Positions 56,425-63,677 of a stretch of 64,000 nucleotides of DNA are shown piece after piece (positions within the stretch are counted from its first letter, which is position 1; each line of letters begins with the position of its first letter). The notes under the pieces were generated by a model. That model worked only from the letters and a program-made list of their open reading frames with translations, made no database searches and was not told where the DNA came from. The DNA is from Variovorax paradoxus (GTDB lineage: Bacteria > Pseudomonadota > Gammaproteobacteria > Burkholderiales > Burkholderiaceae_C). The translations under genes and the position numbers were made by a program. The DNA is taken from assembly GCF_024734665.1 (NCBI RefSeq), contig NZ_CP102931.1, positions 3,470,001 through 3,534,000 on the forward strand, given 5' to 3'.

Positions 56425-57760
56425 GAATCGTCTCCCCCTTCAACACCCCCATGTCCCGGACGTTGAAGCGGTGCCGCTTCCACCCCTCCCAGGTACGCCG
56501 CATGTGCGTGACCGAGATGAAGTAGTACAGAAACTTGAACATGCCGAGCGGCCCCCGCGTCGGCGTGCCCCGGTAGATGTCGCCGGCCAGCAGCGACATC
56601 AGCCCCTCCTTCACACGGAACGGATTGCCCGGGTGCATGAACATGTCGCGGATGGTCGGGTTGGTCACGCGGTAGATGAACCACGAGTACTCGCGCGGGC
56701 CCTTGCGCATCATGGCCTCGAAGTCCTCGCGTGCAGCCGCCAGTTCGGCCGGCCGGTCGAGCGCCTTCGCCACCAGTTCGGCGCCGTCGAAGGCGCTGTG
56801 CATTGCGAGGTACACACCCGAGGAAAACATCGGGTCGATGAAGGTGAAGGCGTCGCCCAGCAGCAGGTAGCGGTCGCCCGTGGCGTGCGTGCTCGAGTAC
56901 GAGAAGTTGCCGGTGGCGTGCACCGCGTCGTCGACCAGCGTGGCGTTCTTCAGGCGCTCCACCAGCACGGGGCAGGTCGCGATCGTGTCGTAGAAGAACT
57001 CTTTCAGCGGCTTGTCGCGCGTCTTCAGGTAGTACGGCCAGCAGACTGCGCCCACGCTGGTGGTGCCGTCAGCCAGCGGAATGAACCAGAACCAGCCGTG
57101 CGGAAACCAGCAGATGCTGATGTTTCCTTCTTTCTTGCCTTCGAGGCGCTCGGCGTTCGTGAAGTGGCCGAACAGCGCGGTGCTGTTGTGGTCAGGATTC
57201 TTTTCCTTGCAGCGGAATTTGTTGGCCAGCAGCGTGTCGCGGCCGGTGGCGTCGACCACGAAGCGGGTGCGCCAGCTGCGGCGCGCGCCGTCGTCCATCT
57301 CGGCCTGCACCGTGGCGCCGTCGGCATCGAAGGCCACGTCGCGCACCTTGCAGCCTTCGATGGTCTGCGCGCCGCGCGTGGCCGCATTGCGGAACAGCAG
57401 CTCGTCGAGCTCGGAGCGGCGCACCTGCCAGGCGGAATCGAGCGACTTGTCCATGCCCTCGGCAAATTCCACATAGCTGCGGTGCTCGTGCTCGGGCGAG
57501 ACGAACTCGATGCCGAACTTGGGCATGCCGATCTTGTCGACCTGGTCGCGCACGCCGAGCTTCTCGAACAGCTCGACATTCCCGGGCAACAGCGATTCGC
57601 CGATGTGAAAGCGCGGGTGGTGCGCCTTTTCGAGCAGCACCACCTTGCGGCCCTGTTGGGCTAGCAAGGCGGCGATGGTCGAGCCGGCGGGGCCACCGCC
57701 TACAACCATCACGTCGCAGGATTCGTCGGCGGTTCCGAGAGAAGCTTCTGGCAAGGACAT
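56411..57760 (-). CDS. Flavin-dependent halogenase-like monooxygenase
   Basis: 449 aa from ATG 57760. GGGPAGS (res 21-27) binds FAD, GESLLPG follows, and GDAFTFIDPMFSSG is the second FAD motif. The WFWFIP sequence (W223-P228) matches the WxWxIP signature of flavin-dependent halogenases, and K81 (MPKFG) fits their catalytic lysine. Related proteins occur in aryl polyene and xanthomonadin-type pigment clusters; the chorismatase genes here are 19 kb away. A non-halogenating oxygenase is the alternative. Confidence 0.75.
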   Translation of the reverse strand: MSLPEASLGTADESCDVMVVGGGPAGSTIAALLAQQGRKVVLLEKAHHPRFHIGESLLPGNVELFEKLGVRDQVDKIGMPKFGIEFVSPEHEHRSYVEFAEGMDKSLDSAWQVRRSELDELLFRNAATRGAQTIEGCKVRDVAFDADGATVQAEMDDGARRSWRTRFVVDATGRDTLLANKFRCKEKNPDHNSTALFGHFTNAERLEGKKEGNISICWFPHGWFWFIPLADGTTSVGAVCWPYYLKTRDKPLKEFFYDTIATCPVLVERLKNATLVDDAVHATGNFSYSSTHATGDRYLLLGDAFTFIDPMFSSGVYLAMHSAFDGAELVAKALDRPAELAAAREDFEAMMRKGPREYSWFIYRVTNPTIRDMFMHPGNPFRVKEGLMSLLAGDIYRGTPTRGPLGMFKFLYYFISVTHMRRTWEGWKRHRFNVRDMGVLKGETILKSD

Positions 57761-57871
57761 GCGTGGACAGGCGACATTGTTAACAAAGGTCAAGCATAGC
57801 GCGCCGGCCGCCCGAAGAAAGATAGCAAAGTCGGCTAAGCGGCGCCCGCCGGGCAGCAGCACACTGCAGGC

Positions 57872-58867
57872 ATGTCCCTCTTTCGCACCCTCTTCCTCGC
57901 CGTCTTCTGCCTTTCGGCAACGCTTGCCCAGGCCGCGGGCTTCAGCACCATCGAGATACCTGCCGACCAGAAAGGCCCGGCGCTGCACGGCGCCGTGTGG
58001 ACGCCCTGCGCCGCGCCAGCTGGCGAAATCAGGCTCGGCCGCTCCACCATCTCTGGCGTACGCGACTGCCCCATCGACGGCAGCCGGCTGCCGTTGATCG
58101 TGGTGTCGCATGGGTATGGAGGCTCATTCCTCGGCCACTACGACACGGCACAGGCGCTGGCCGACGCCGGCTTCGTGGTCGCCGCCATCAGCCATTCGGA
58201 CGACAACTCCCAGATCCGGGGTGGCCCGAACGACAAGATTTCGGCACTCGCAACACGCACGACCGACATCGCGCGGCTGATCGACCACATGCTTCAGCAG
58301 TGGCCCGCGCATGACAGGCTCGCCGCCGAGCAGATCGGCTTCTATGGTTTTTCAAGGGGCGGCTACACGGGCCTTGTGCTCAGCGGTGCGCGCCCGAATT
58401 TCGAGCGGCTCCCGCCCCTGCCTTCGTCCCCTTGCGCATCGGCGCCGGAAGGCCCGTTGTGTGCGCTGATGCGGCAGAGATTCCAGGAACTGCTCGCCTC
58501 GCCGCTGACCCATGACACCCGCATCAAGGCCGCCGTGATCGCCGATCCGCTCAGCATGGTCTTCGATGCCGATAGCCTGAAGAATGTGACGATCCCGATC
58601 CAGCTCTGGGCTTCCGAGTACGGCGGCGATGGCGTCTCGCCCGAGAACGTGGCCGCGGTTCGCCGCAATCTGCCTGCGGCGCCCGAATGGCATGTGGCAA
58701 CCGGCGCCGCGCACTTCGCTTTCCTCGCGCCGTGCTCACCGGCCATGGCCAGCGCCCTGCCCGAGATCTGCCGCGATGGGCCGGGCTTCGACCGCGTGGC
58801 GTTCCACGCCGGGTTCAACGCCGAGGTGGCTGCCTTCTTCAAGCAGCACCTGGCGCCAAAGCCCTAG
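57872..58867 (+). CDS. Secreted alpha/beta hydrolase (dienelactone/PAF-acetylhydrolase-like)
   Basis: 331 aa. Signal peptide res 1-22, oxyanion-region VVSHGYGGSFLGHY, nucleophile elbow GFSRGG with Ser161, a late Asp in IADPLSM and His in GAAHFAFL. Predicted periplasmic or exported esterase. Substrate unknown. Its stop overlaps the convergent cysteine desulfurase stop by 4 bp. Confidence 0.85.
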   Translation: MSLFRTLFLAVFCLSATLAQAAGFSTIEIPADQKGPALHGAVWTPCAAPAGEIRLGRSTISGVRDCPIDGSRLPLIVVSHGYGGSFLGHYDTAQALADAGFVVAAISHSDDNSQIRGGPNDKISALATRTTDIARLIDHMLQQWPAHDRLAAEQIGFYGFSRGGYTGLVLSGARPNFERLPPLPSSPCASAPEGPLCALMRQRFQELLASPLTHDTRIKAAVIADPLSMVFDADSLKNVTIPIQLWASEYGGDGVSPENVAAVRRNLPAAPEWHVATGAAHFAFLAPCSPAMASALPEICRDGPGFDRVAFHAGFNAEVAAFFKQHLAPKP

Positions 58868-60843
58868 CCTGCGCGCCGCTGCGACGACAGCCGCCGCACC
58901 ACAGCCACCAGCCGGTCGACCTCGTCAAAGGTGTTGTAGAACGCCAGCGAGGGCCGCACCGTCGTCTCGACACCAAAGCGCCGCAGGATCGGCTGCGCGC
59001 AATGGTGACCAGTGCGCACCGCAATGCCCTCGTCGTTCAAGGCATGCCCCACCTCTTCAGTGGTGTAGCCATCGAGCACGAAGGACATCACGCTGGCCTT
59101 GTCGGCCGCCGTGCCGATCAGCCGCACACCCGGAATCGCACCGAGCTGCTGCATTCCGTACACCAGCAGGTCGTGCTCGTAGCGCGCGATGTTCTCGATA
59201 CCGACCTTGTTGACGTAGTCGATGGCGGCACCCAGCCCCACGGCGTCGGCGATGTTGCCGGTGCCGGCCTCGAACTTGTTCGGTATCGGCTGGAACACGG
59301 TCTTCTCAAAGGTCACGTCGGCAATCATGTTGCCGCCGCCCTGCCACGGGGGCATGTCTTCGAGCACTTCGCGCTTGCCCCACACCACGCCGATGCCGGT
59401 CGGGCCGAACACCTTGTGGCCGGAGAAAACGAAGAAGTCTGCACCGATGTCCTGCACGTCCACCCGCATGTGCGAGACCGACTGCGCACCGTCGACCAGC
59501 GCCTTCGCGCCCGCACGATGCGCCAGCTCGACGATCTCCTTCACCGGCACCACGGTGCCCAGCGCGTTCGAGACCTGCGTGACGGCGACGATCTTCGTGC
59601 GGTCATTGAGCAGCTTGCGGTATTCATCGAGCAGCACCTGGCCCGAATCGTCCACCGGAATCACGCGCAGCTTCGCGCCCTTGGCGGCGGCGAGCTGCTG
59701 CCACGGCACGATGTTGGCGTGGTGCTCGAGGTTCGACACGATGATCTCGTCGCCCTCGCCCACGTGCTGCCCGCCCCAGCTCTTGGCCACGAGATTGATG
59801 GCCTCGGTGGTGCCGCGCACGAAGATCACCTCTTCGACTTCCGGCGCGTTGATGAACTTGCGCACGCGTTCACGCGCGCCTTCATAGGCGTCGGTCGCGC
59901 GCGCAGCCAGCTCGTGGGCTGCACGGTGGATGTTCGAGTTCTCGTGCTCGTAGAAGTACGCGATGCGGTCGATGACCGACTGCGGCTTGTGCGTGGTGGC
60001 CGCGTTGTCGAACCACACCAGCTGCTTGCCGTTCACCCGCTCCTGCAGGATCGGGAAGTCGCGCCGCACGGCGTTGACGTCGAACGGCGGATGCTGGCCG
60101 CTGCCGGCCAATGGCACGGCATCGGGCCCGCGCGGATCGGGCTTGGCCGGCGTGACGAAGCCGTTGGGCAGACGCACCGCATCGACGAAGTAGAACTGAG
60201 GGTTGCTCCCTCGCCCCTCTGGGGAGAGGGTTGGGGTGAGGGGTGACCCCGCGCCCTGGCTCGCCCGCAGACCCTCACCCCGGCCCTCTCCCGCAAGCGG
60301 GAGAGGGGGCAAGACCTGTGGCGGCGCAGACACGGCAGAGACCGCACCGGCCAACGGATGCCCGAAGCTGTTGCTCAGGAAGTAGAACGGTGACGCGTCC
60401 GCCTGCGGTGCCGAAGGCGCATTCACCTGCTGTGGCACGCCTTGTACCGTGCCACCCGAGCGCGGCTCGAAAGCCGGCGCCACCGAGAGCACAGTGTCCG
60501 GCACGCCATTGCCCGCCACCGCATGCGGCAGCAAGGCTGGCGCGCGGTTCGCGAGCGAAGGCAGTTGCGTGGGCGATGCCGGCAGCACGTTGGCGCCGGG
60601 AATCTGCCCCTGCGGAATCGGCGTGCCCGGCACGCTCGGCCCGAAGCCGGCAGGGCTCGCCAGCGGCGAACCCGGCGGCGCGATGTTGGCGGGAAACTGC
60701 GCGCCCGGCACCAGCCCGCTCGCCACACCGGGCAGCGACGTTGGCGGCGTGCCCGGCAGTGCAGCGAACATGGCGCTCGCCATGCGCGCGAGGATGGCCG
60801 GGTCGAACGGCGCCTCACCCGGAATCGATGGTGTGCTGCTCAC
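58864..60843 (-). CDS. Family 2A encapsulin cargo: cysteine desulfurase with N-terminal targeting domain
   Basis: 659 aa from GTG 60843. Residues 254-659 are a SufS-type (class II) cysteine desulfurase with PLP lysine K477 (SGHK) and catalytic C615 (RTGHHCAQP). Residues 1-253 are Pro/Ala/Gly-rich and apparently disordered, with an early DPAILARMASAMF helix and two F-Y-F motifs (res 153-155 and 217-219). In family 2A encapsulins this extension directs the enzyme into the shell. The shell gene lies 6 bp upstream in the same operon. Residues 178-213 are encoded by a REP-like repeat. The enzyme strips sulfur from cysteine, leaving alanine. The gene lacks a visible terminator. Confidence 0.93.
   Translation of the reverse strand: MSSTPSIPGEAPFDPAILARMASAMFAALPGTPPTSLPGVASGLVPGAQFPANIAPPGSPLASPAGFGPSVPGTPIPQGQIPGANVLPASPTQLPSLANRAPALLPHAVAGNGVPDTVLSVAPAFEPRSGGTVQGVPQQVNAPSAPQADASPFYFLSNSFGHPLAGAVSAVSAPPQVLPPLPLAGEGRGEGLRASQGAGSPLTPTLSPEGRGSNPQFYFVDAVRLPNGFVTPAKPDPRGPDAVPLAGSGQHPPFDVNAVRRDFPILQERVNGKQLVWFDNAATTHKPQSVIDRIAYFYEHENSNIHRAAHELAARATDAYEGARERVRKFINAPEVEEVIFVRGTTEAINLVAKSWGGQHVGEGDEIIVSNLEHHANIVPWQQLAAAKGAKLRVIPVDDSGQVLLDEYRKLLNDRTKIVAVTQVSNALGTVVPVKEIVELAHRAGAKALVDGAQSVSHMRVDVQDIGADFFVFSGHKVFGPTGIGVVWGKREVLEDMPPWQGGGNMIADVTFEKTVFQPIPNKFEAGTGNIADAVGLGAAIDYVNKVGIENIARYEHDLLVYGMQQLGAIPGVRLIGTAADKASVMSFVLDGYTTEEVGHALNDEGIAVRTGHHCAQPILRRFGVETTVRPSLAFYNTFDEVDRLVAVVRRLSSQRRAG
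60205..60312. repeat. REP-like inverted repeat pair inside the cargo gene
   Basis: Two GC-rich units in the CCCTCACCC/CTCTCCCGC family, one containing GGGTGAGGG, the other starting CCCTCACCC with a CCCGC-AA-GCGGG hairpin. They match the intergenic pair at 39961-40066 in sequence type but in opposite arrangement. Here they are translated as LPLAGEGRGEG and LTPTLSPEGRG within the disordered extension, without breaking the frame. Confidence 0.85.
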
Positions 60844-60849
60844 CGCGGC

Positions 60850-61782
60850 TTACTTGTAGGTGTCGGCGTAGTCGTGGTACTTGCCGATCTCGACGTCATC
60901 GAGCACGGCCAGCGCGTCGGTGGTCAACACCGCCAGCGAGCAGTACAGCGAGATCAGGTACGACGCGATCGCATGGTTGTTGATGCCCATGAAGCGCACC
61001 GACAGCCCCGGCCCCTGCTCGCCCGACAGGCCGGGCTGGAAGAGCCCCACCACGCCCTGGCGCTTGTCGCCCACGCGCAGCAGCAGGATCTTGCTCTTGC
61101 CGTCGGCCACCGGCACCTTGTTCGACGGAATCAGCGGAATGCCGCGCCAGGTGATGAACTGCGAGCCGAACAGGCTCACGGTGGGCGGCGGCGTGCCGCG
61201 GCGCGTAGCTTCGCGGCCGAAGGCGGCAATGGCCAGCGGGTGCGTGAGGAAGAACGCAGGCTCCTTCCACACCTTGGTCAGCAGCTCGTCGAGGTCGTCG
61301 GGCGTGGGCGCGCCGGTCAGCGGGAAGATGCGCTGCTCTTCCGTCACCTGGGCCAGCAGGCCGTAGTCGGGGTTGTTGATGAGCTCGCTCTCCTGGTTCT
61401 CCTTGATCGTCTCGATCGTCAGGCGCAGCTGCTCCTTGATCTGGTCGTGCGGGCTGCTGTAGAGGTCGGAGATGCGGGTGTGCACGTCGAGCACGGTGCT
61501 CACGGCATTGAGGTAGTGCTCGCGCGGGTTTTCTTCGTAGTCGACGAAGGTGCGCGGGAGCTGGTTTTCTTCTTCGCGCGAGGTGCAGGTGACCTTGATC
61601 GACTCGGGGTTCTTGACTTTGTTGACGCGGTAGATGCCCGCCTCCACCGGCACCCACTGCAGCAGGTGCGTCAGCCAGCGCGGGCTGATGGTCTCGAGCT
61701 GGGGGACTGTCTTGGTGGCATTGGCTAGCTGTCTTGCGGCGTTGTCGCCAAGGGCGGTCGTACCACCAACTGTTGCGCTCAT
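60850..61782 (-). CDS. Family 2A encapsulin shell protein (SrpI-like)
   Basis: 310 aa. The sequence matches SrpI-type family 2A encapsulins with the HK97 phage-capsid fold: an extended N-arm (about res 1-45), then ETIKENQESELINNPDYGLL (P-domain helix, res 124-143, in part), PSNKVPVADGKSKILLLRVG and the C-terminal TTDALAVLDDVEIGKYHDYA. There is no cyclic-nucleotide-binding insertion, which excludes family 2B. About 60 copies would form a T=1 shell in the cytosol around the cysteine desulfurase encoded next. A terminator-like hairpin lies in the 63-bp gap upstream; GGAG precedes the ATG by 10 bp. Confidence 0.95.
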   Translation of the reverse strand: MSATVGGTTALGDNAARQLANATKTVPQLETISPRWLTHLLQWVPVEAGIYRVNKVKNPESIKVTCTSREEENQLPRTFVDYEENPREHYLNAVSTVLDVHTRISDLYSSPHDQIKEQLRLTIETIKENQESELINNPDYGLLAQVTEEQRIFPLTGAPTPDDLDELLTKVWKEPAFFLTHPLAIAAFGREATRRGTPPPTVSLFGSQFITWRGIPLIPSNKVPVADGKSKILLLRVGDKRQGVVGLFQPGLSGEQGPGLSVRFMGINNHAIASYLISLYCSLAVLTTDALAVLDDVEIGKYHDYADTYK

Positions 61783-61805
61783 GGATCAGGGCTCCGGTGT
61801 TAAGG

Positions 61806-61835
61806 AAAAAGTGGCCGCCAGTGTCCGGCGGCCAC
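61806..61835 (-). terminator. Terminator-like hairpin between regulator and shell genes
   Basis: On the minus strand a perfect 9-bp stem GTGGCCGCC/GGCGGCCAC with a 7-nt loop is followed by TTTTTCC. It lies 23 bp upstream of the shell start, leaving no room for a full promoter after it. It may be a partial terminator, attenuator or RNA-processing hairpin. Confidence 0.75.
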
Positions 61836-61845
61836 GGGTTTTCCC

Positions 61846-62115
61846 TCAACAGGCTATAGCCGCCAAGTTGATCCTTCTTGCGAGGCGCGATTGCTCCAGT
61901 TGCTCGCAGCGCATGAGCAGGCCGACCATGTTGATGCCCAGCGCAGTCGCAAGTTTTTGCGCGGTGACGATCGACGGAATGACGCGGCCGCGTTCGATCT
62001 CGCCCACGTACGAGCGGTTCAGATCGGAACGCTCGGCCAGCTCTTCCTGCGACCAGCCCTTGCCCTCGCGCAGCTGGCGGATGGTCACGCCGAAGTCTTC
62101 GACAAATGCTTTCAT
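61846..62115 (-). CDS. Small XRE regulator of the encapsulin operon
   Basis: 89 aa from ATG 62115. An XRE HTH fills res 8-63 (FGVTIRQLREGKGWSQEELAERSDLNRSYVGEIERG in part), with a short C-terminal stretch and no ligand domain. It is placed between the serine acetyltransferase (4-bp ATGA overlap) and the shell gene. It probably controls the operon, perhaps at the inverted repeat upstream of the rhodanese gene; the signal sensed is unknown. Confidence 0.88.
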   Translation of the reverse strand: MKAFVEDFGVTIRQLREGKGWSQEELAERSDLNRSYVGEIERGRVIPSIVTAQKLATALGINMVGLLMRCEQLEQSRLARRINLAAIAC

Positions 62116-63029
62116 GCTGCCCCACCCGCTTTCGGTGCGTTCTGCAGGCTGGCCTGCGTGACGCTCGCGCCAGGGGGCACGTCGTCGGTAATCCACACAT
62201 TGCCGCCGATGACGGCGCCCTTGCCGAGCGTCACGCGCCCGAGAATCGTCGCGCCCGCGTAGATGACCACGTCGTCTTCCACCACCGGATGCCGCGGCAG
62301 GCCCTTCTGCAGGTTGCCTTCGGTGTCGGTCGGAAAGCGCTTGGCGCCGAGCGTGACCGCCTGGTACAGCCGCACGCGCTTGCCGATGACGGCCGTCTCG
62401 CCGATCACGACGCCCGTGCCGTGGTCGATGAAGAAACCCGCATCTATCTGCGCGCCCGGATGAATGTCGATGCCCGTCTGCGCATGCGAGAGCTCGGCCA
62501 CGATGCGCGCCAGAAGCGGCAGGCCGAGCTTGTAGAGCTCATGTGCAAGGCGGTGATGGATCATCGCGAGCACGCCGGGGTAGCACAGCAGCACCTCGTC
62601 GACGCTGCGCGCGGCCGGGTCGCCCTGGTAGGCCGCGAGCACGTCGCTGTCCAGCAGGCGGCGCAGGCCGGGCAGCGCGTTCGCGAACCGGCGAACGGCT
62701 TCGGTGGCCGCATCGTCGATCTCGCTCGCGGGGCGCGGCTGGAGGCGAGCGTTGAAGTTCAGCTCCAGCCGGGCCTGCAAGAGCAGCGCCTGCAAGGCGG
62801 CATCGAGCGTGTGGCCGACATAGAAGTCTTCGCTCTCGTGGCGCAGGTCCGGCGGGCCGAGCCGCATGGGAAAGAGCGCACCTTTCAGCGACTCGACGAT
62901 CTGCGTGAGCGCATCACGCGACGGAAACTCGCGCGCACCGGGCTCGCGCGAGCGGCGCTGCGAATCGCGCCACTCGTCGCGCACGCCATGCAGCGCGCGC
63001 ACGATGTCGCTTACCTCGAAATGGGCCAT
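62112..63029 (-). CDS. epsC: Serine O-acetyltransferase (EpsC type)
   Basis: 305 aa from ATG 63029. An alpha-helical N-terminal domain (about res 1-180) is followed by a left-handed beta-helix with hexapeptide repeats (GIDIHPGAQIDAGFFIDHG, GVVIGETAVIG). It makes O-acetylserine, the carbon skeleton for cysteine. Longer than CysE (273 aa) and lacking its exact C-terminal tail. Within this operon it would supply precursor for the cysteine that the encapsulated desulfurase consumes. Confidence 0.93.
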   Translation of the reverse strand: MAHFEVSDIVRALHGVRDEWRDSQRRSREPGAREFPSRDALTQIVESLKGALFPMRLGPPDLRHESEDFYVGHTLDAALQALLLQARLELNFNARLQPRPASEIDDAATEAVRRFANALPGLRRLLDSDVLAAYQGDPAARSVDEVLLCYPGVLAMIHHRLAHELYKLGLPLLARIVAELSHAQTGIDIHPGAQIDAGFFIDHGTGVVIGETAVIGKRVRLYQAVTLGAKRFPTDTEGNLQKGLPRHPVVEDDVVIYAGATILGRVTLGKGAVIGGNVWITDDVPPGASVTQASLQNAPKAGGAA

Positions 63030-63066
63030 GTGTTTTTCTCCCGGGGAACGTCTTGTGTTGAGGGTC

Positions 63067-63549
63067 TCAGTCCTGCACCCACGGCAGCTTGTGGAAACGC
63101 CAGCCGTCTGCACCGCCACGGTGCTGGTGTGCGTCGATCTCGCCCTCGAAACCTTCGAGCACGTTGAAGACATTCGTGAAGCCGGCCTTGGCAGCTGCCT
63201 CGGCGGCCAGTGCGGAACGCTTGCCGCTGCGGCACAGCAGCAGCACCACGGCGTCCTTGCCACCGTCTTTCGCCAGCTTGGCCTCCAGTTCGCGCACGAA
63301 GCGCGGGTTGCGCGTGAGCGCCGTGCCCGTGGCCCAGGCCACATGCAGGCTGTCGGGCACGTGGCCGACGAACTTGCGCTCCTCGCCCGAGCGCACATCG
63401 ACCAGAACGGCATGGCCGTTCTGCACCAGTTCCCAGGCCACCGGTGGCGTCACGCCGCCGGCGTAGGGCCAATTGCTTTCGGCGGCCTTGGCGCGCGCCT
63501 GTTCCAGTGCTTCGGGCAAGACGAGTTCTTCTTCAACTTCCACTGACAT
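63067..63549 (-). CDS. Single-domain rhodanese, first gene of encapsulin operon
   Basis: 160 aa. The rhodanese active-site loop CRSGKRS holds catalytic Cys106, and VLVDVRSGEE is the CH2-type motif. Rhodaneses carry sulfane sulfur as a persulfide between donor and acceptor thiols or cyanide. Here it could move sulfur to or from the shell-enclosed desulfurase. Its AGGAG Shine-Dalgarno lies in one arm of an 11-bp inverted repeat. Confidence 0.92.
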   Translation of the reverse strand: MSVEVEEELVLPEALEQARAKAAESNWPYAGGVTPPVAWELVQNGHAVLVDVRSGEERKFVGHVPDSLHVAWATGTALTRNPRFVRELEAKLAKDGGKDAVVLLLCRSGKRSALAAEAAAKAGFTNVFNVLEGFEGEIDAHQHRGGADGWRFHKLPWVQD

Positions 63550-63552
63550 GCT

Positions 63553-63616
63553 GTGCGGCTCCTGTTGTGCGTTGGATACGCCTTGATGGCGATAACCACC
63601 ACTGTAGGAGCCGCAC
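63553..63616 (-). promoter_or_regulatory. Inverted repeat in the encapsulin operon leader
   Basis: Perfect 11-bp arms (plus strand GTGCGGCTCCT at 63553-63563 and AGGAGCCGCAC at 63606-63616) separated by 42 bp. On the mRNA the downstream arm contains the AGGAG Shine-Dalgarno of the rhodanese gene, so pairing would hide it. Alternatively it is a DNA operator for the operon's XRE protein. The 128-bp gap 63550-63677 shows no clear -35/-10 pair. Confidence 0.6.
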
Positions 63617-63677
63617 GCCGAAGCTCAAACAACTGAAAAGTCGATTCCTAACAACCATCCGATCTATAGAAACAGGC

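Noticed and set aside
60850..61782. Shell protein as a prophage capsid or family 2B encapsulin
   Set aside because: No terminase, portal or tail genes nearby and no cyclic-nucleotide-binding insertion; the desulfurase partner fits family 2A.
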